Assembly (NCBI GenBank): GCA_963744105.1
Contig: CAVUSJ010000005.1
Location: forward strand, 1 to 64,000
Reading direction: 5' to 3'
DNA: 64,000 nucleotides
DNA from: DASUPK01 sp963744105
GTDB lineage: Bacteria > Actinomycetota > Thermoleophilia > Solirubrobacterales > 70-9
Part shown: positions 49,613-58,320 of the stretch, piece after piece
Numbering within the stretch: the first letter of the stretch is position 1
How the letters are laid out: every line of letters begins with the position of its first letter
Notes under the pieces: generated by a model
Told to the model about the DNA's origin: nothing
What the model saw: only the letters and a program-made list of their open reading frames with translations
Databases searched by the model: none
Translations under genes and position numbers: made by a program

Positions 49613-49884
49613 GAGCGTCCTCCACGCTTCTCGGCCGCGCGCTGCTGCTTGAAGCGCTCCTTGGCGCCGTCGCGATTCGTGCCCCGCTTGTCCTCGAGGC
49701 GGCGTCGCTGGTTCGGCGTCATCTGGTGCTGGAGGGGCGCGTACGAGGTCGAGAGCTGCCTCTCGACCTCGGCCGACCCGCACTCCGGACAGGCGACGTC
49801 GGCGACATCCAGGCCGACGTGCGAGCCGACCAGCTCCTCGAAGCGGAGACCGCAGGACTGACAGGCGAACTCGTAGATCGGCAC
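49609..49884 (-). CDS. FmdB-type zinc-ribbon protein
   Basis: A 91-residue protein starting (V)PIYEFACQSCGLRFEEL, with the second knuckle VACPECGSAEVERQLS; the four cysteines form the FmdB/putative-regulatory zinc ribbon. The C-terminal half is basic (MTPNQRRRLEDKRGTNRDGA). The role of these proteins is not settled; nucleic-acid binding is plausible. GTG start at 49884. Confidence 0.87.
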   Translation of the reverse strand: MPIYEFACQSCGLRFEELVGSHVGLDVADVACPECGSAEVERQLSTSYAPLQHQMTPNQRRRLEDKRGTNRDGAKERFKQQRAAEKRGGRS

Positions 49885-50075
49885 CGGGTTGATGGTAGTT
49901 CGGCCCCCCGACCATCCGGTGCGGGTTTCGGGCCGCAAATAGCGCTGATTGAACTGGCTGGGTGGCCAATTTCCCTCTCTATACTTGCCCGCGGGCCGTG
50001 ACCCAACTGGCGCGGACCCAATCAACTTCACGCACCGACACCTCGTCCATCCAAGAAAGCCGTCTGGTATCTCCG

Positions 50076-50858
50076 ATGCGGGAACTGGAACGGGATGACC
50101 TCCCCTCCCCCCTGAACGCCACCAAGCTGGTCGTCGTCGGTCGTGGCCGCGTGGGCGGGTCGCTCGCGAAGGCCGCCGAGCTCGCGGGGATCGACGTCAG
50201 GCTCGTGAGCCGCGACGAGCCGATCGACGGAGCCGATGCTGTCCTCCTCTGTGTCCCGGACGATGCGATCGCCGCGACCTGCGAACGAGTGGCCGCGGCC
50301 GCTCGGCTGGTCGGCCACGTGAGCGGCGCCGGCACCCTGGACCACCTGATGGCGTCCCGGGAACACGGCGCCTCGACCTTTTCGCTGCATCCGCTGCAGA
50401 CCTTCGCCGACGACGAGACTCCGGTCACCGGCACTCCCGCGGCGATCGCCGGATCCGACGAGACCGCGCTCGCCTACGCCAGGGCACTGGCGGGGGCGGT
50501 CGGCATGAAGCCGTTTGAGGTCCCCGAGGAGAGCCGCGCCGCCTATCACGCGGCCGCCGCGATGGCCTCGAATCTGCTGGTCGCGCTGGAGGAGTCGGCC
50601 GCCGAGCTCGTCGAGCGGCTCGGTATCGAGGACGCGCGCGAGCTGCTCGCCCCCCTGGTGCTGCGCACCGCCGCGAACTGGGCCGAGCGCGGGCCGGCGG
50701 CACTGACCGGCCCGATCGCCCGCGGCGACAACGAGACCGTGGAGAGTCATCGCGCTGCGCTTGCCGAGACCGCGCCCGAGTTGCTTCCCGCATATGACGC
50801 GCTGGCCGAGCGTGCGAAGGCCATCGCTTCGGACTCGATCAGCGAGGCATCGACATGA
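50076..50858 (+). CDS. Rossmann-fold DUF2520 oxidoreductase, possible ketopantoate reductase
   Basis: A 260-residue protein: NAD(P)-binding TKLVVVGRGRVGGSLAKAAE, VLLCVPDDAIAATCERVA, GAGTLDHL with FSLHPLQTF, then a helical DUF2520 domain (YHAAAAMASNLLVALEESAA, LLAPLVLRTAANWAERGPAA). It resembles F420-dependent/ketopantoate-type reductases. It overlaps panC by ATGA and heads the panC-panD-panB operon, where a ketopantoate reductase (panE step) would otherwise be missing, so that role is likely but unproven. Confidence 0.85.
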   Translation: MRELERDDLPSPLNATKLVVVGRGRVGGSLAKAAELAGIDVRLVSRDEPIDGADAVLLCVPDDAIAATCERVAAAARLVGHVSGAGTLDHLMASREHGASTFSLHPLQTFADDETPVTGTPAAIAGSDETALAYARALAGAVGMKPFEVPEESRAAYHAAAAMASNLLVALEESAAELVERLGIEDARELLAPLVLRTAANWAERGPAALTGPIARGDNETVESHRAALAETAPELLPAYDALAERAKAIASDSISEAST

Positions 50859-51724
50859 GGGTCGTCCACACCAAGGCTGAGCTGCGCGAGGTGCTGGCCG
50901 AGCCCCGCCGCGAGGGCAAGCGCATCGGGCTGGTACCGACGATGGGCTACTTCCACGGCGGTCATTTGTCGCTGATGCGGGCGGCGCGCCGGGACTGCGA
51001 CGTCGTCGTGGTGAGCCTGTTCGTCAATCCGACCCAGTTCGGCCCGGGCGAGGACCTCGACGCCTATCCGCGCGACGCGGACCGCGACGCCGAGCTCGCC
51101 GCGCTGGAGGGAGTCGACCTGCTCTGGATGCCGGAGGCCGGCGAGATGTACCCGGAGGGATTCGCGACCACGGTCGAGGTCGGCAACGCGCTCACCGGCG
51201 TCCTCGAGGGCGATCCCGAGCACCGCGGGCCCTCCCACTTCCGCGGCGTCACCACCGTCGTCGCCAAGCTCTTCAACGCGGTCCAGCCCGACATCGCCTA
51301 CTTCGGCCGCAAGGACGCCCAGCAGGCCCTCGTGATCGAGCGGATGACCCTGGACCTCGACTTCCCCATCGAGATCGCCGTGCTGCCCACCGTCCGCGAG
51401 GAGGACGGCCTGGCGCTCAGCTCCCGGAACGCCTACCTCACCGGGGAGCAGCGCGAGCAGGCGACCGCGATTTCGCGGGCACTGCGGGCGGCCGAGCGGG
51501 CGGCTCAGGAGGGCGAGACCTCCACGGATGCCCTGGTGGAGGCCGCGAGGGACGAACTACGTAGGGCGGGAATCGAGCCGGAGTACGTGGAGGCGCGCGC
51601 CGCGGAGGACCTCTCCCCGGTCGCCGAGCTGAACGGGCGGCCCGTGCTGGTGGCGGTCGCGGCCCGGGTGGGCAGGGCCCGCCTCATCGACAACGTCTTG
51701 ATCACTCCGAACAGGGAGGCCTGA
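50855..51724 (+). CDS. panC: Pantoate-beta-alanine ligase
   Basis: A 289-residue PanC: LVPTMGYFHGGHLSLMRAAR with the HxGH ATP-binding signature, VVSLFVNPTQFGPGEDLDAY, HFRGVTTVVAKLFNAVQPDI, YFGRKDAQQALVIERM and the KMSKS-like LALSSRNAYL. It condenses pantoate and beta-alanine to pantothenate using ATP. It overlaps the genes on both sides, so the four-gene cluster is one operon. Confidence 0.97.
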   Translation: MRVVHTKAELREVLAEPRREGKRIGLVPTMGYFHGGHLSLMRAARRDCDVVVVSLFVNPTQFGPGEDLDAYPRDADRDAELAALEGVDLLWMPEAGEMYPEGFATTVEVGNALTGVLEGDPEHRGPSHFRGVTTVVAKLFNAVQPDIAYFGRKDAQQALVIERMTLDLDFPIEIAVLPTVREEDGLALSSRNAYLTGEQREQATAISRALRAAERAAQEGETSTDALVEAARDELRRAGIEPEYVEARAAEDLSPVAELNGRPVLVAVAARVGRARLIDNVLITPNREA

Positions 51725-51993
51725 TGCAGCGTCAGATGCTCAAGTCGAAGATCCACCGAGCGACGATTACGGAGGGCTCCGACACCGTCCAGGTGAACGG
51801 CGCCGCCGCGCGGCTCGTCCGCAACGGCGACAAGGTGATCGTCGCCAGCTTCGGCGCCTTCGGCGAGAAGGACCTCGATCGCTACTCGCCTGTGGTGGTC
51901 CACGTGAACGACGACAACGAGGTCACGGCCGTCGACAGCGACCCCAGCGTCCTGCTCGGGGCGGACAATCCGGATCAGGAGGCACTGCTGTGA
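51724..51993 (+). CDS. panD: Aspartate decarboxylase PanD lacking the Gly-Ser processing site
   Basis: An 89-residue product that starts like PanD (MLKSKIHRATITE) and ends like it (VQVNGAAARLVRNGDKVIVA, VVVHVNDDNEV), but normal PanD has about 45-50 residues between these parts. The lost part includes the Tyr-x-Gly-Ser site where self-cleavage makes the pyruvoyl group, so the protein as read cannot decarboxylate aspartate. The reading frame is kept (junction after ITE, at about 51774). Either beta-alanine comes from another source, a second panD exists, or the deletion is an assembly error. Confidence 0.85.
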   Translation: MQRQMLKSKIHRATITEGSDTVQVNGAAARLVRNGDKVIVASFGAFGEKDLDRYSPVVVHVNDDNEVTAVDSDPSVLLGADNPDQEALL

Positions 51994-52913
51994 GCACTCA
52001 TCCGCCCCAGAAGCCCGCAAATGAAGAGGGACAGCCCATAACGCTGCCGCGCCTCGCCCAGATGAAGCGCGACGGCGAGCCCATCGTGATGATCACGGCC
52101 TACGACTACCCCTCGGCCCAGATCGTCGACGAGGCGGGCGTCGACATCGTCCTGGTAGGCGATACGGCCGCCATGGTCGTTCTCGGATACGACGCGACCA
52201 CGCCGGTCGGCATGGACGAGATGCTGATGATGGCCGGCGCCGTCCGACGCGGCCTGAAGCGGCCGCTGCTGATCGGCGACATGCCCTTCGGCTCCTACGA
52301 GAAGTCGAACGAGCAGGCGATCGAGAACGCCCAGCGCTTCGTCAAGGAGGCCGGCTGCGATGCCGTCAAGCTTGAGCGCGGCGGCGCCTCTGTCGACCGG
52401 GCCAGGGCAATCGTCCGCTCCGGCATTCCCGTGATGGGCCACGTCGGGCTCACCCCGCAGACCGCAACGGCGCTCGGCGGCTTCAAGGCCCAGGGCCGGA
52501 CCGCGGAGGCCGCCGCGAAGCTGACGGAGGAGGCGTTCGCCCTGCAGTCGGTCGGCTGCTTCGCGATCGTCTTCGAGGCGATCCCGTCCGCGGTCACGGA
52601 GGCGCTGATGCCGAAGCTGGAGATCCCGGTGATCGGGATCGGCGCCGGCCCGTCCACCGACGGCCAGGTCCTGGTCCTGCACGACCTGCTCGGCGTCTAC
52701 GACGGCCACCAGCCGAAGTTCGTGAAGCGCTTCGCCGAGGTCCGTGAGGAGTCGCTGAAGGGCGTCCGCGCCTATACCGACGAGGTCCGGGCCCGGACCT
52801 TCCCGAACGAGGATGAGCACACCTACTCGATCCCGCAGGAGGAGCTGGAGGAGTTCGCCCGCTACCTGGAGCAGGAGGCGCTGGTGGGCACCGACACTCC
52901 CTGGGACTGGTAG
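51990..52913 (+). CDS. panB: 3-methyl-2-oxobutanoate hydroxymethyltransferase
   Basis: A 307-residue PanB, a TIM-barrel enzyme: IVMITAYDYPSAQIVDEAGV, DIVLVGDTAAMVVLGYDATT, DMPFGSYEKS, AVKLERG, GHVGLTPQTATALGGFKAQG and IPVIGIGAGPSTDGQVLVLH. It makes ketopantoate from 2-ketoisovalerate and methylene-THF. GTG start overlapping the panD stop. A C-terminal helical extension makes it slightly longer than usual. Confidence 0.97.
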   Translation: MSTHPPQKPANEEGQPITLPRLAQMKRDGEPIVMITAYDYPSAQIVDEAGVDIVLVGDTAAMVVLGYDATTPVGMDEMLMMAGAVRRGLKRPLLIGDMPFGSYEKSNEQAIENAQRFVKEAGCDAVKLERGGASVDRARAIVRSGIPVMGHVGLTPQTATALGGFKAQGRTAEAAAKLTEEAFALQSVGCFAIVFEAIPSAVTEALMPKLEIPVIGIGAGPSTDGQVLVLHDLLGVYDGHQPKFVKRFAEVREESLKGVRAYTDEVRARTFPNEDEHTYSIPQEELEEFARYLEQEALVGTDTPWDW

Positions 52914-52927
52914 CGGCCGACGCCCGG

Positions 52928-54508
52928 TTACGGGCGCGAAGTCGGGCCAGGAGTTGTTGAGGCGTTCGGAAACTCCCGCGCCGTCTGGCGGCGCAGGATC
53001 TCGACGCCCAGCACCGCCAGCCCAGCGAGTACCAGGATGATGAGCACCTGACCGAGGTTGTTGATCGTCGGAAGGAGCGTCAGCCAGAGCAGGAAGATGA
53101 ACGCCAGGACCGCATAGACGACGACCGGCTGCTCGCGCAGGTACGGCGCCAGGAAGCGCCGCACGGCGACCTCATGCCGGCCGGGCCCGGCGAGGAGCCC
53201 CCCGACGATGAACCCCAGCCCGATTACGAGCACGAACAGCGCCCGCTCCCGCAAGCCGGCGGAGATGACGCCCCAGACCGAGGTGATGGCGGGTTTGACC
53301 GCGTCGGAGCTCGCCACCGAGTCGATGACCCCGTTGCCGATCACGTGCCTCACCAGCAGGACGAGCAGCGTCGCGCCCACGATCCCGCCCCCGGCTGCGA
53401 TCAGTGCCTCGCGCCGCCAGTTCTTCGCCAGGTAGATGGCGGCCAGGTACAGGACGAGAGCCAGCACAGGCAGTACGAAACCGAGATTGCGCAGCGCCTT
53501 GACGAGGTCCTGGAGACCGCTCAGTCCGTCGGACTTCATGATGACGACCTCGCCGGGGTGCTGAATCGCCTGACGGTTGAGCAGGGTGGTGACGCGCGTC
53601 TGGAGCGTGGCGAGCGTGGGGTCGAGTTTGAGGATGTTCGCCTGGCTCGGGACCTTTATTACCGCGGCGGCCTGTCCCTGCACGGTCGTCAACCGTATGT
53701 CGAGCTTGGTCAAGCGGCCCTGGAGGTCGGACAGCCGGCTCTGAAGCTGGGCGGGGGCCTTCGGCTGTATGCCCGCGATCTTCTGCTGAAGGCTCGCGAC
53801 GGTCGTGCGGAGCTGGGCGGCATCCGTTTCGAGAGTCGTAAGGTTCTGTTGCGCCTCCGGGGTGAGCGTGCCCGCCTGCGCCTGGGAGAGCGTCGCTCGC
53901 GTGGACTCGATCTTGCTCTGGATCGTGGTCAGGCGCTGCTTGAGCTCCGTCGAGGACTGCTGGATGAAGCCCTGGATCTGGGAGATCGTCGAGGGGTCAA
54001 CGCCCAGGCGGGTGGCAACGTCGGCGACGAAGCTCCCGTATTCGAGGGTGACATCGCCGCCCTGCGTCGAGACGAACTGGCCCTTGTTCTCGATCAGGCT
54101 GACGAACCGCTGCTGCGCCCCATCGATCGCGGTGGCGACGAGTTGCTGAACTCGAGGCGAGGCGAGCGCCGTCTCCGCGACGTTGGTAGCGAGCTGTCTC
54201 GTTGCCGCCGTGACTGGTGCGGCGAGCGGGCGGGCGGGCGGCGGCAGCTTCTGCTCGATCTGGGCCTGGACGTCGACGTTGGCGTAGAGCTGGTCGACCG
54301 CGAAGATGCTGAGCTGCTCCTGGACGTCCTTGTTCTGGAGGATCTGTTCGGTGTTGTTGGAGAACTGGCCGGAGTCGAGGACTTCGGTCTGAATCCAGTT
54401 CGCGACCATCGAGACGACCAGCACGATCGATGCGAGCACGACGAGAGCCCACACGAGGGTGCGGTGAGAATGCTTCGACTCCGCAGGTTGGGTGGGGGCG
54501 TCGTTCAC
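52928..54508 (-). CDS. Large membrane protein with extracytoplasmic coiled coil
   Basis: A 526-residue membrane protein. Helix 1 (VWALVVLASIVLVVSMVANW) precedes an outside domain with long Gln/Thr/Leu coiled coil (LKQRLTTIQSKIESTRATLS, LQSRLSDLQGRLTKLDIRL), then four to five C-terminal helices (LVLYLAAIYLAKNW, GGIVGATLLVLLVRHVIG, VVVYAVLAFIFLLWLTLLP, VLIILVLAGLAVLGVEIL). Related proteins in actinobacteria are only described as conserved membrane proteins. GTG start at 54508 with GGAG upstream. It is divergent from yjbQ with a 94-base gap. Confidence 0.75.
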   Translation of the reverse strand: MNDAPTQPAESKHSHRTLVWALVVLASIVLVVSMVANWIQTEVLDSGQFSNNTEQILQNKDVQEQLSIFAVDQLYANVDVQAQIEQKLPPPARPLAAPVTAATRQLATNVAETALASPRVQQLVATAIDGAQQRFVSLIENKGQFVSTQGGDVTLEYGSFVADVATRLGVDPSTISQIQGFIQQSSTELKQRLTTIQSKIESTRATLSQAQAGTLTPEAQQNLTTLETDAAQLRTTVASLQQKIAGIQPKAPAQLQSRLSDLQGRLTKLDIRLTTVQGQAAAVIKVPSQANILKLDPTLATLQTRVTTLLNRQAIQHPGEVVIMKSDGLSGLQDLVKALRNLGFVLPVLALVLYLAAIYLAKNWRREALIAAGGGIVGATLLVLLVRHVIGNGVIDSVASSDAVKPAITSVWGVISAGLRERALFVLVIGLGFIVGGLLAGPGRHEVAVRRFLAPYLREQPVVVYAVLAFIFLLWLTLLPTINNLGQVLIILVLAGLAVLGVEILRRQTAREFPNASTTPGPTSRP

Positions 54509-54602
54509 TGGCTCCGTCCCGGCATTGGGCGCGATTCTCTCAGGTGTCCCAGCGCATGCATCGCCCAAAACGGGTGATATCGCGTTCGTTACCGTGCGCG
54601 CC

Positions 54603-55019
54603 ATGACAGTTCACAGCGGAGAGCTGACCTACGCGACGCGCGGCGACGCCGACGTCATCGACATCACGGGGGATATCAAGCAGGTCGTCGCCGATGGATC
54701 GGTGGCGGATGGGCTCGTCACCGCGTTCGTCCGGGGGTCGACGGCGGCGATCACGACGATGGAGTTCGAGCCCGGCGGTGTCGCCGACCTGCGGGACCTG
54801 CTCGACCGACTGATCCCAGTGGAGGGCGACTACGAGCACAACCGGCTGAACCACGACACCAACTCGCACGCGCATCAGCGCGCGTCGCTGATCGGTTCCT
54901 CCGAGCAGGTGCCCGTTACCGGCGGCCGCCTTGCTCTCGGCACCTGGCAGCAGCTGGTCCTGATCGACTTCGACGACCGGCCGCGGGACCGGACCGTGGT
55001 GGTGCAGGTCGTCGCCTGA
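54603..55019 (+). CDS. YjbQ/UPF0047 family protein
   Basis: A 138-residue YjbQ protein: VIDITGDIKQVVADGSVADG, VRGSTAAITTMEFEPGGVAD, the histidine cluster NHDTNSHAHQRASLIGSSEQ and QQLVLIDFDDRPRDRTVVVQ. The family forms trimers with a metal-like histidine site and has weak thiamine-phosphate synthase activity; its true role is unclear. ATG at 54603. Confidence 0.92.
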   Translation: MTVHSGELTYATRGDADVIDITGDIKQVVADGSVADGLVTAFVRGSTAAITTMEFEPGGVADLRDLLDRLIPVEGDYEHNRLNHDTNSHAHQRASLIGSSEQVPVTGGRLALGTWQQLVLIDFDDRPRDRTVVVQVVA

Positions 55020-55031
55020 TGCGCTGCGCTC

Positions 55032-55940
55032 CTACGTCCTGACGCGCCGGCCCGACCTCGCCACCAGCCATCGCTGCGCCGCCAGCGTGGCGGTCCCCGA
55101 GAGCAGAAGCAAGGTGACGTTGACCGCCAGCACCGCGGCGGCGCCCCAGTTGACGCCAACCTCACCGAGGCCGAGCGAAACGCCGAAGAGAGCTGAGGCG
55201 GGAATGGTGGTCACCGAGATGGCGACTCCGACCGCGGCCGCTGCTCGTGTCTCGAAGGAGAGCATCGCGGCCACCCCCGCCGCGAGCGCCACCAGAACTG
55301 TCGAATAGTCGACATGAGCGAGGCCGTGAAGCGAGCTGTCGTGAACCTGGAAGCTCGAGCTCAGGATGTCCACAGCCTGCAGAGTCCAGGCGAGCGCCGC
55401 GGCGACCGCCCAGGTGAGCACTATGCCGAGCAACAGGGTGATGGTGGCGCGCCAGGCCAATCGGAGCCGCCCTGCGACCAATCCGACGCAGGCCGCGCAG
55501 ATGGGCAGGATGTCGGGGCTGACCGCCATGGCGCCGACGACCAGAATCGGGTTGTCCGTGATCACTCCAAGCGCACCGAGGATGCCGGCCACCGACATCA
55601 GCGCCAGGTAGCGACCCAGGGGGCGTGAGTGGGTTCGAGCCTCGCCCATCACCTCGATCCAGGCGAACTCCTCGCCGCCCGACAGCCTTCCGTGTGGCGG
55701 GTTAGGCGCCACCACCTCCTGCCGCGTGAGGAGGTAGTCGGCATCGGATACCTCCCACTCGCGAATCAGCTGCATCACCCGGTCAGCGACGGACGGCATC
55801 ACGTCGGCGGCGAGCACCACGCCGCCCCCCGTCCGTTCGGGAGTGAGCGCGACGATCCGATGGACCCCGCCCGTCTCCTCGAGCGCCTCGGCGACGACGT
55901 CAGCGCGGTGGTCCTCGATCGCGAGCCGTAGTCGGAGCAC
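55032..55940 (-). CDS. DUF389 membrane protein
   Basis: A 302-residue protein with a cytoplasmic ferredoxin-like N-terminal domain (RLRLAIEDHRADVVAEALEE, VVLAADVMPSVADRVMQLIR) and six membrane helices carrying the DUF389 core: YLALMSVAGILGALGVITDN, PILVVGAMAVSPDILPICAA and TTIPASALFGVSLGLGEV. The transported substrate is not known. GTG start at 55940. It converges with yjbQ. Confidence 0.87.
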   Translation of the reverse strand: MLRLRLAIEDHRADVVAEALEETGGVHRIVALTPERTGGGVVLAADVMPSVADRVMQLIREWEVSDADYLLTRQEVVAPNPPHGRLSGGEEFAWIEVMGEARTHSRPLGRYLALMSVAGILGALGVITDNPILVVGAMAVSPDILPICAACVGLVAGRLRLAWRATITLLLGIVLTWAVAAALAWTLQAVDILSSSFQVHDSSLHGLAHVDYSTVLVALAAGVAAMLSFETRAAAAVGVAISVTTIPASALFGVSLGLGEVGVNWGAAAVLAVNVTLLLLSGTATLAAQRWLVARSGRRVRT

Positions 55941-55974
55941 GCGGCGAGTCTAGGAACGGCGCGGGACGCGACCG

Positions 55975-56565
55975 CTATCCGCCCTTGAACTCGATCTCCC
56001 GGATCACCTTCGCCGGCGCCCCGGCCGCGACCACCCTTGGCGGGAGGTCACGCGTCACCACCGAGTTCGCGCCAATCACGCAGCGCTCTCCGATCTCGAC
56101 GCCGCCCGTGACCACGCAGCCCACCCCGAACCAGCAGTTGGACCCGATCCGCACCGGACCCTGAGGCTCGAAGCCCTGCCAGGTGACCGGCTTGGTCGGG
56201 TCGTCGTAGCGGTGGTCCGCGTCGCCGACGAAGCAGTTGTTGGCGAACATCACGTGGTCGCCGATCTCGATCAGCTCGAGGGCCGCGAGCATCGTGTTCT
56301 TGTTGAGGAAGCAGCCCTCCCCGATCCGGATCCGGGCGTCGCCGGAGAGGGTCAGCCAGCAGCCCGGCTCGAGCAGAGTCCCCTCGCCTATCTCCAGGCG
56401 GCCCGAGTCGAGCGCCTCGAGCACCTCGCCCTCGACCGGATAGCGGATGAAGAAGCCGCCCTCGGCCGCGTGCCGGTTGATCCGCCGCCGCCGGAAGCGG
56501 CGATTGTTGCGCTCGTACCAGCGTCGCTTGCCCCGCCAGGTGCGCCATTGCTTCCAGGAGGCCAC
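55975..56565 (-). CDS. Left-handed beta-helix acyltransferase
   Basis: A 196-residue hexapeptide-repeat acetyltransferase of the maltose/galactoside (LacA/CysE-like) group. The N terminus is very basic (KQWRTWRGKRRWYERNNRRF). Then come imperfect hexad coils (IGEGTLLEPGCWLTLSGDAR, IRIGEGCFLNKNTMLAALEL, IEIGDHVMFANNCFVGDADH) with the catalytic His in that last part, and the C-terminal GVEIGERCVIGANSVVTRDL. It transfers an acetyl or acyl group to a sugar or lipid-linked substrate. GTG start at 56565; no ribosome site seen. Confidence 0.88.
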   Translation of the reverse strand: MASWKQWRTWRGKRRWYERNNRRFRRRRINRHAAEGGFFIRYPVEGEVLEALDSGRLEIGEGTLLEPGCWLTLSGDARIRIGEGCFLNKNTMLAALELIEIGDHVMFANNCFVGDADHRYDDPTKPVTWQGFEPQGPVRIGSNCWFGVGCVVTGGVEIGERCVIGANSVVTRDLPPRVVAAGAPAKVIREIEFKGG

Positions 56566-56602
56566 GGCAGGAGCTTCGCAAAAGACCCGGTTGCAGCCGG
56601 AT

Positions 56603-57589
56603 ATGGTCTCCGCCGTGAGCCCCGATTCGAAGCAGGCCGTGCGCGGTGGGATCGATCTCGGCGGGACCAAGATCCAGACCGTCATCGTCGATGAGGAGAA
56701 CAAGGTCCTCGGGCAGTCGCGGCGGCCGACGCCCGGGACGGGCGGCCCGGAGGACGTGGCGCGCGAAGTGGCGGCGGCTATGCGCGAGGCGGCTGCCGAG
56801 GCAGGGCTCGGCACCCGCGACCTGAAGGGGATAGGCATGGGCTCCCCCGGTGACGCGGACGAGGAGACCGGCGTCGTCTCCGACGCCCGTAACCTGCCGA
56901 ACTGGACCGGCTCGTTTCCGCTCGGCGAGACCCTCTCCAAGGACCTCGGCGTCCCGGTCCGGATCGGCAACGACGTCTCTGTGGCCGTGCAGGGGGAGTT
57001 CGAGCTCGGCGCCGGCAAGCCGTTCAAGACCATCCTCGGCGTCTGGTGGGGAACCGGCGTCGGCGGCGGCCTGATCCTGGACGGCAGACAATGGCTGGGC
57101 CGCGGAGCGGCGGGCGAGATCGGCCACGTCGTCGTCAAGCGCGGTGGGGCACGCTGCACCTGCGGGCGCAACGGCTGCATGGAGGCCTACGCGGGGCGGC
57201 TGGCGATGGAGATCGAGGCGCGAAAGCGGGTCAAGAAGGGCGCCAAGACCGACCTCTTCAAGATCATGGAGGAGCACAACCGCGACCGCCTCACGAGCGG
57301 CATCTGGGAACGCGCGCTCAAGCACGGGGATGACCTCGCCACCACGCTGATGGATCGCGCCGTGAGGGCGCTCGGCGTAGGGATCGCCTCGTCGGTCAAC
57401 CTGATCGACCCGGAGGCCGTGATCATCGGCGGTGGTCTCGGCGAGCGGATGGGGAACAAGTACGTCCACCGGATCGCGCAGCGCATGCATCCTCATCTGT
57501 TCGTCGACGATCGCCCGCCGGAGATGCGCCTGGCCGCGCTCGGTGACCTCGGCGGCGCGATCGGCGCAGCCCTGCTGGTCGACGGCTAG
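56603..57589 (+). CDS. ROK-family glucokinase
   Basis: A 328-residue ROK kinase: ATP phosphate loop RGGIDLGGTKIQTVIVDEEN, VRIGNDVSVAVQGEFELGAG with the catalytic Asp, WWGTGVGGGLILDGRQWLGR, the substrate Glu/His segment GEIGHVVVKRGG and zinc motif CTCGRNGCMEAYAG. It phosphorylates glucose or a related hexose. No DNA-binding domain, so it is a kinase, not a repressor. ATG at 56603; a GTG four codons later is possible. Confidence 0.92.
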   Translation: MVSAVSPDSKQAVRGGIDLGGTKIQTVIVDEENKVLGQSRRPTPGTGGPEDVAREVAAAMREAAAEAGLGTRDLKGIGMGSPGDADEETGVVSDARNLPNWTGSFPLGETLSKDLGVPVRIGNDVSVAVQGEFELGAGKPFKTILGVWWGTGVGGGLILDGRQWLGRGAAGEIGHVVVKRGGARCTCGRNGCMEAYAGRLAMEIEARKRVKKGAKTDLFKIMEEHNRDRLTSGIWERALKHGDDLATTLMDRAVRALGVGIASSVNLIDPEAVIIGGGLGERMGNKYVHRIAQRMHPHLFVDDRPPEMRLAALGDLGGAIGAALLVDG

Positions 57590-57643
57590 GACATCAAGCC
57601 AAGGGGGGCATCCGGTTAGCTGACCGTGCTGACCGGCATGAGA

Positions 57644-58204
57644 TCAAGGCGCCGTAGCCGCGCGCCTGAGCGCGTGCATGTTCCATCCGAGCCCGAACAT
57701 GCCCATGCCGTTGACGATGAAGGCGATGCCGACGAGCACGGCGAGCGTCGCGTAGCCGATGTTGGGATTGGAGACGATCACGATCCCGGCGATCAGCTCC
57801 ACAAGGCCGGCGATCATGTTCCAGCCGCGATGCTCGAGCATCTCGAAGGCGGCGACGAAGCGGATCACGCCGACCACGATCAGCCAGATTCCGATCAGCA
57901 ACGCCACGAAGACGATCCCCTGGACCGGATGGCGGATGAGCAGGACACCGACGATCGAGGTGAGGGCCCCGAGCAGGGCGACCGCCCCACGGTTCTGGGT
58001 GCTGTGCATGAGCGACGCGGCCAGCTCGAGAATGCCGTCGAGCAGCACGAAGATCCCGATGAGCACCGCGAGTGTGGCCAGACTGTCGCCGGGCTTGAAG
58101 AGAACCGTCACGCCCACCGCGATGCTGAGGACGCCAACAAGGAGAAGCAGCCACCACCCACCTGTCGCCGCGCGGACATCGCTCACGATTGCTTGATCAA
58201 CCAT
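57644..58204 (-). CDS. HdeD/DUF308 family membrane protein
   Basis: A 186-residue protein with six hydrophobic helices in three similar pairs (WWLLLLVGVLSIAVGVTVLF, LATLAVLIGIFVLLDGILEL, GAVALLGALTSIVGVLLI, ALLIGIWLIVVGVIRFVAAF, NMIAGLVELIAGIVIVSNPN, YATLAVLVGIAFIVNGMGMF), the DUF308/HdeD pattern. HdeD is linked to acid resistance in E. coli; here only membrane location is safe. Confidence 0.88.
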   Translation of the reverse strand: MVDQAIVSDVRAATGGWWLLLLVGVLSIAVGVTVLFKPGDSLATLAVLIGIFVLLDGILELAASLMHSTQNRGAVALLGALTSIVGVLLIRHPVQGIVFVALLIGIWLIVVGVIRFVAAFEMLEHRGWNMIAGLVELIAGIVIVSNPNIGYATLAVLVGIAFIVNGMGMFGLGWNMHALRRAATAP

Positions 58205-58280
58205 TGTTCAGCCTCCGATCTGTGGTGGAAAGGTAAGAATCCGTCGCAGCCGCAGCCTCGTCCTCCTGAGACGGACCGTC

Positions 58281-58306
58281 GGGGCCCGGCACGCCGGCCG
58301 GGCCCC
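58281..58306 (-). terminator. GC-rich hairpin between two membrane-protein genes
   Basis: GGGGCCCGGC pairs perfectly with GCCGGGCCCC around a six-base loop. It is 15 bases after the stop (58321) of the DUF7144-like gene and before the HdeD start on the minus strand, so it is placed as a terminator. The core resembles the hairpins at 17356 and 18645. Confidence 0.6.
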
Positions 58307-58320
58307 GGGGTCCGCCGAAC

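Noticed and set aside
56603..57589. ROK transcriptional repressor
   Set aside because: There is no N-terminal helix-turn-helix; the protein starts directly with the kinase ATP loop.
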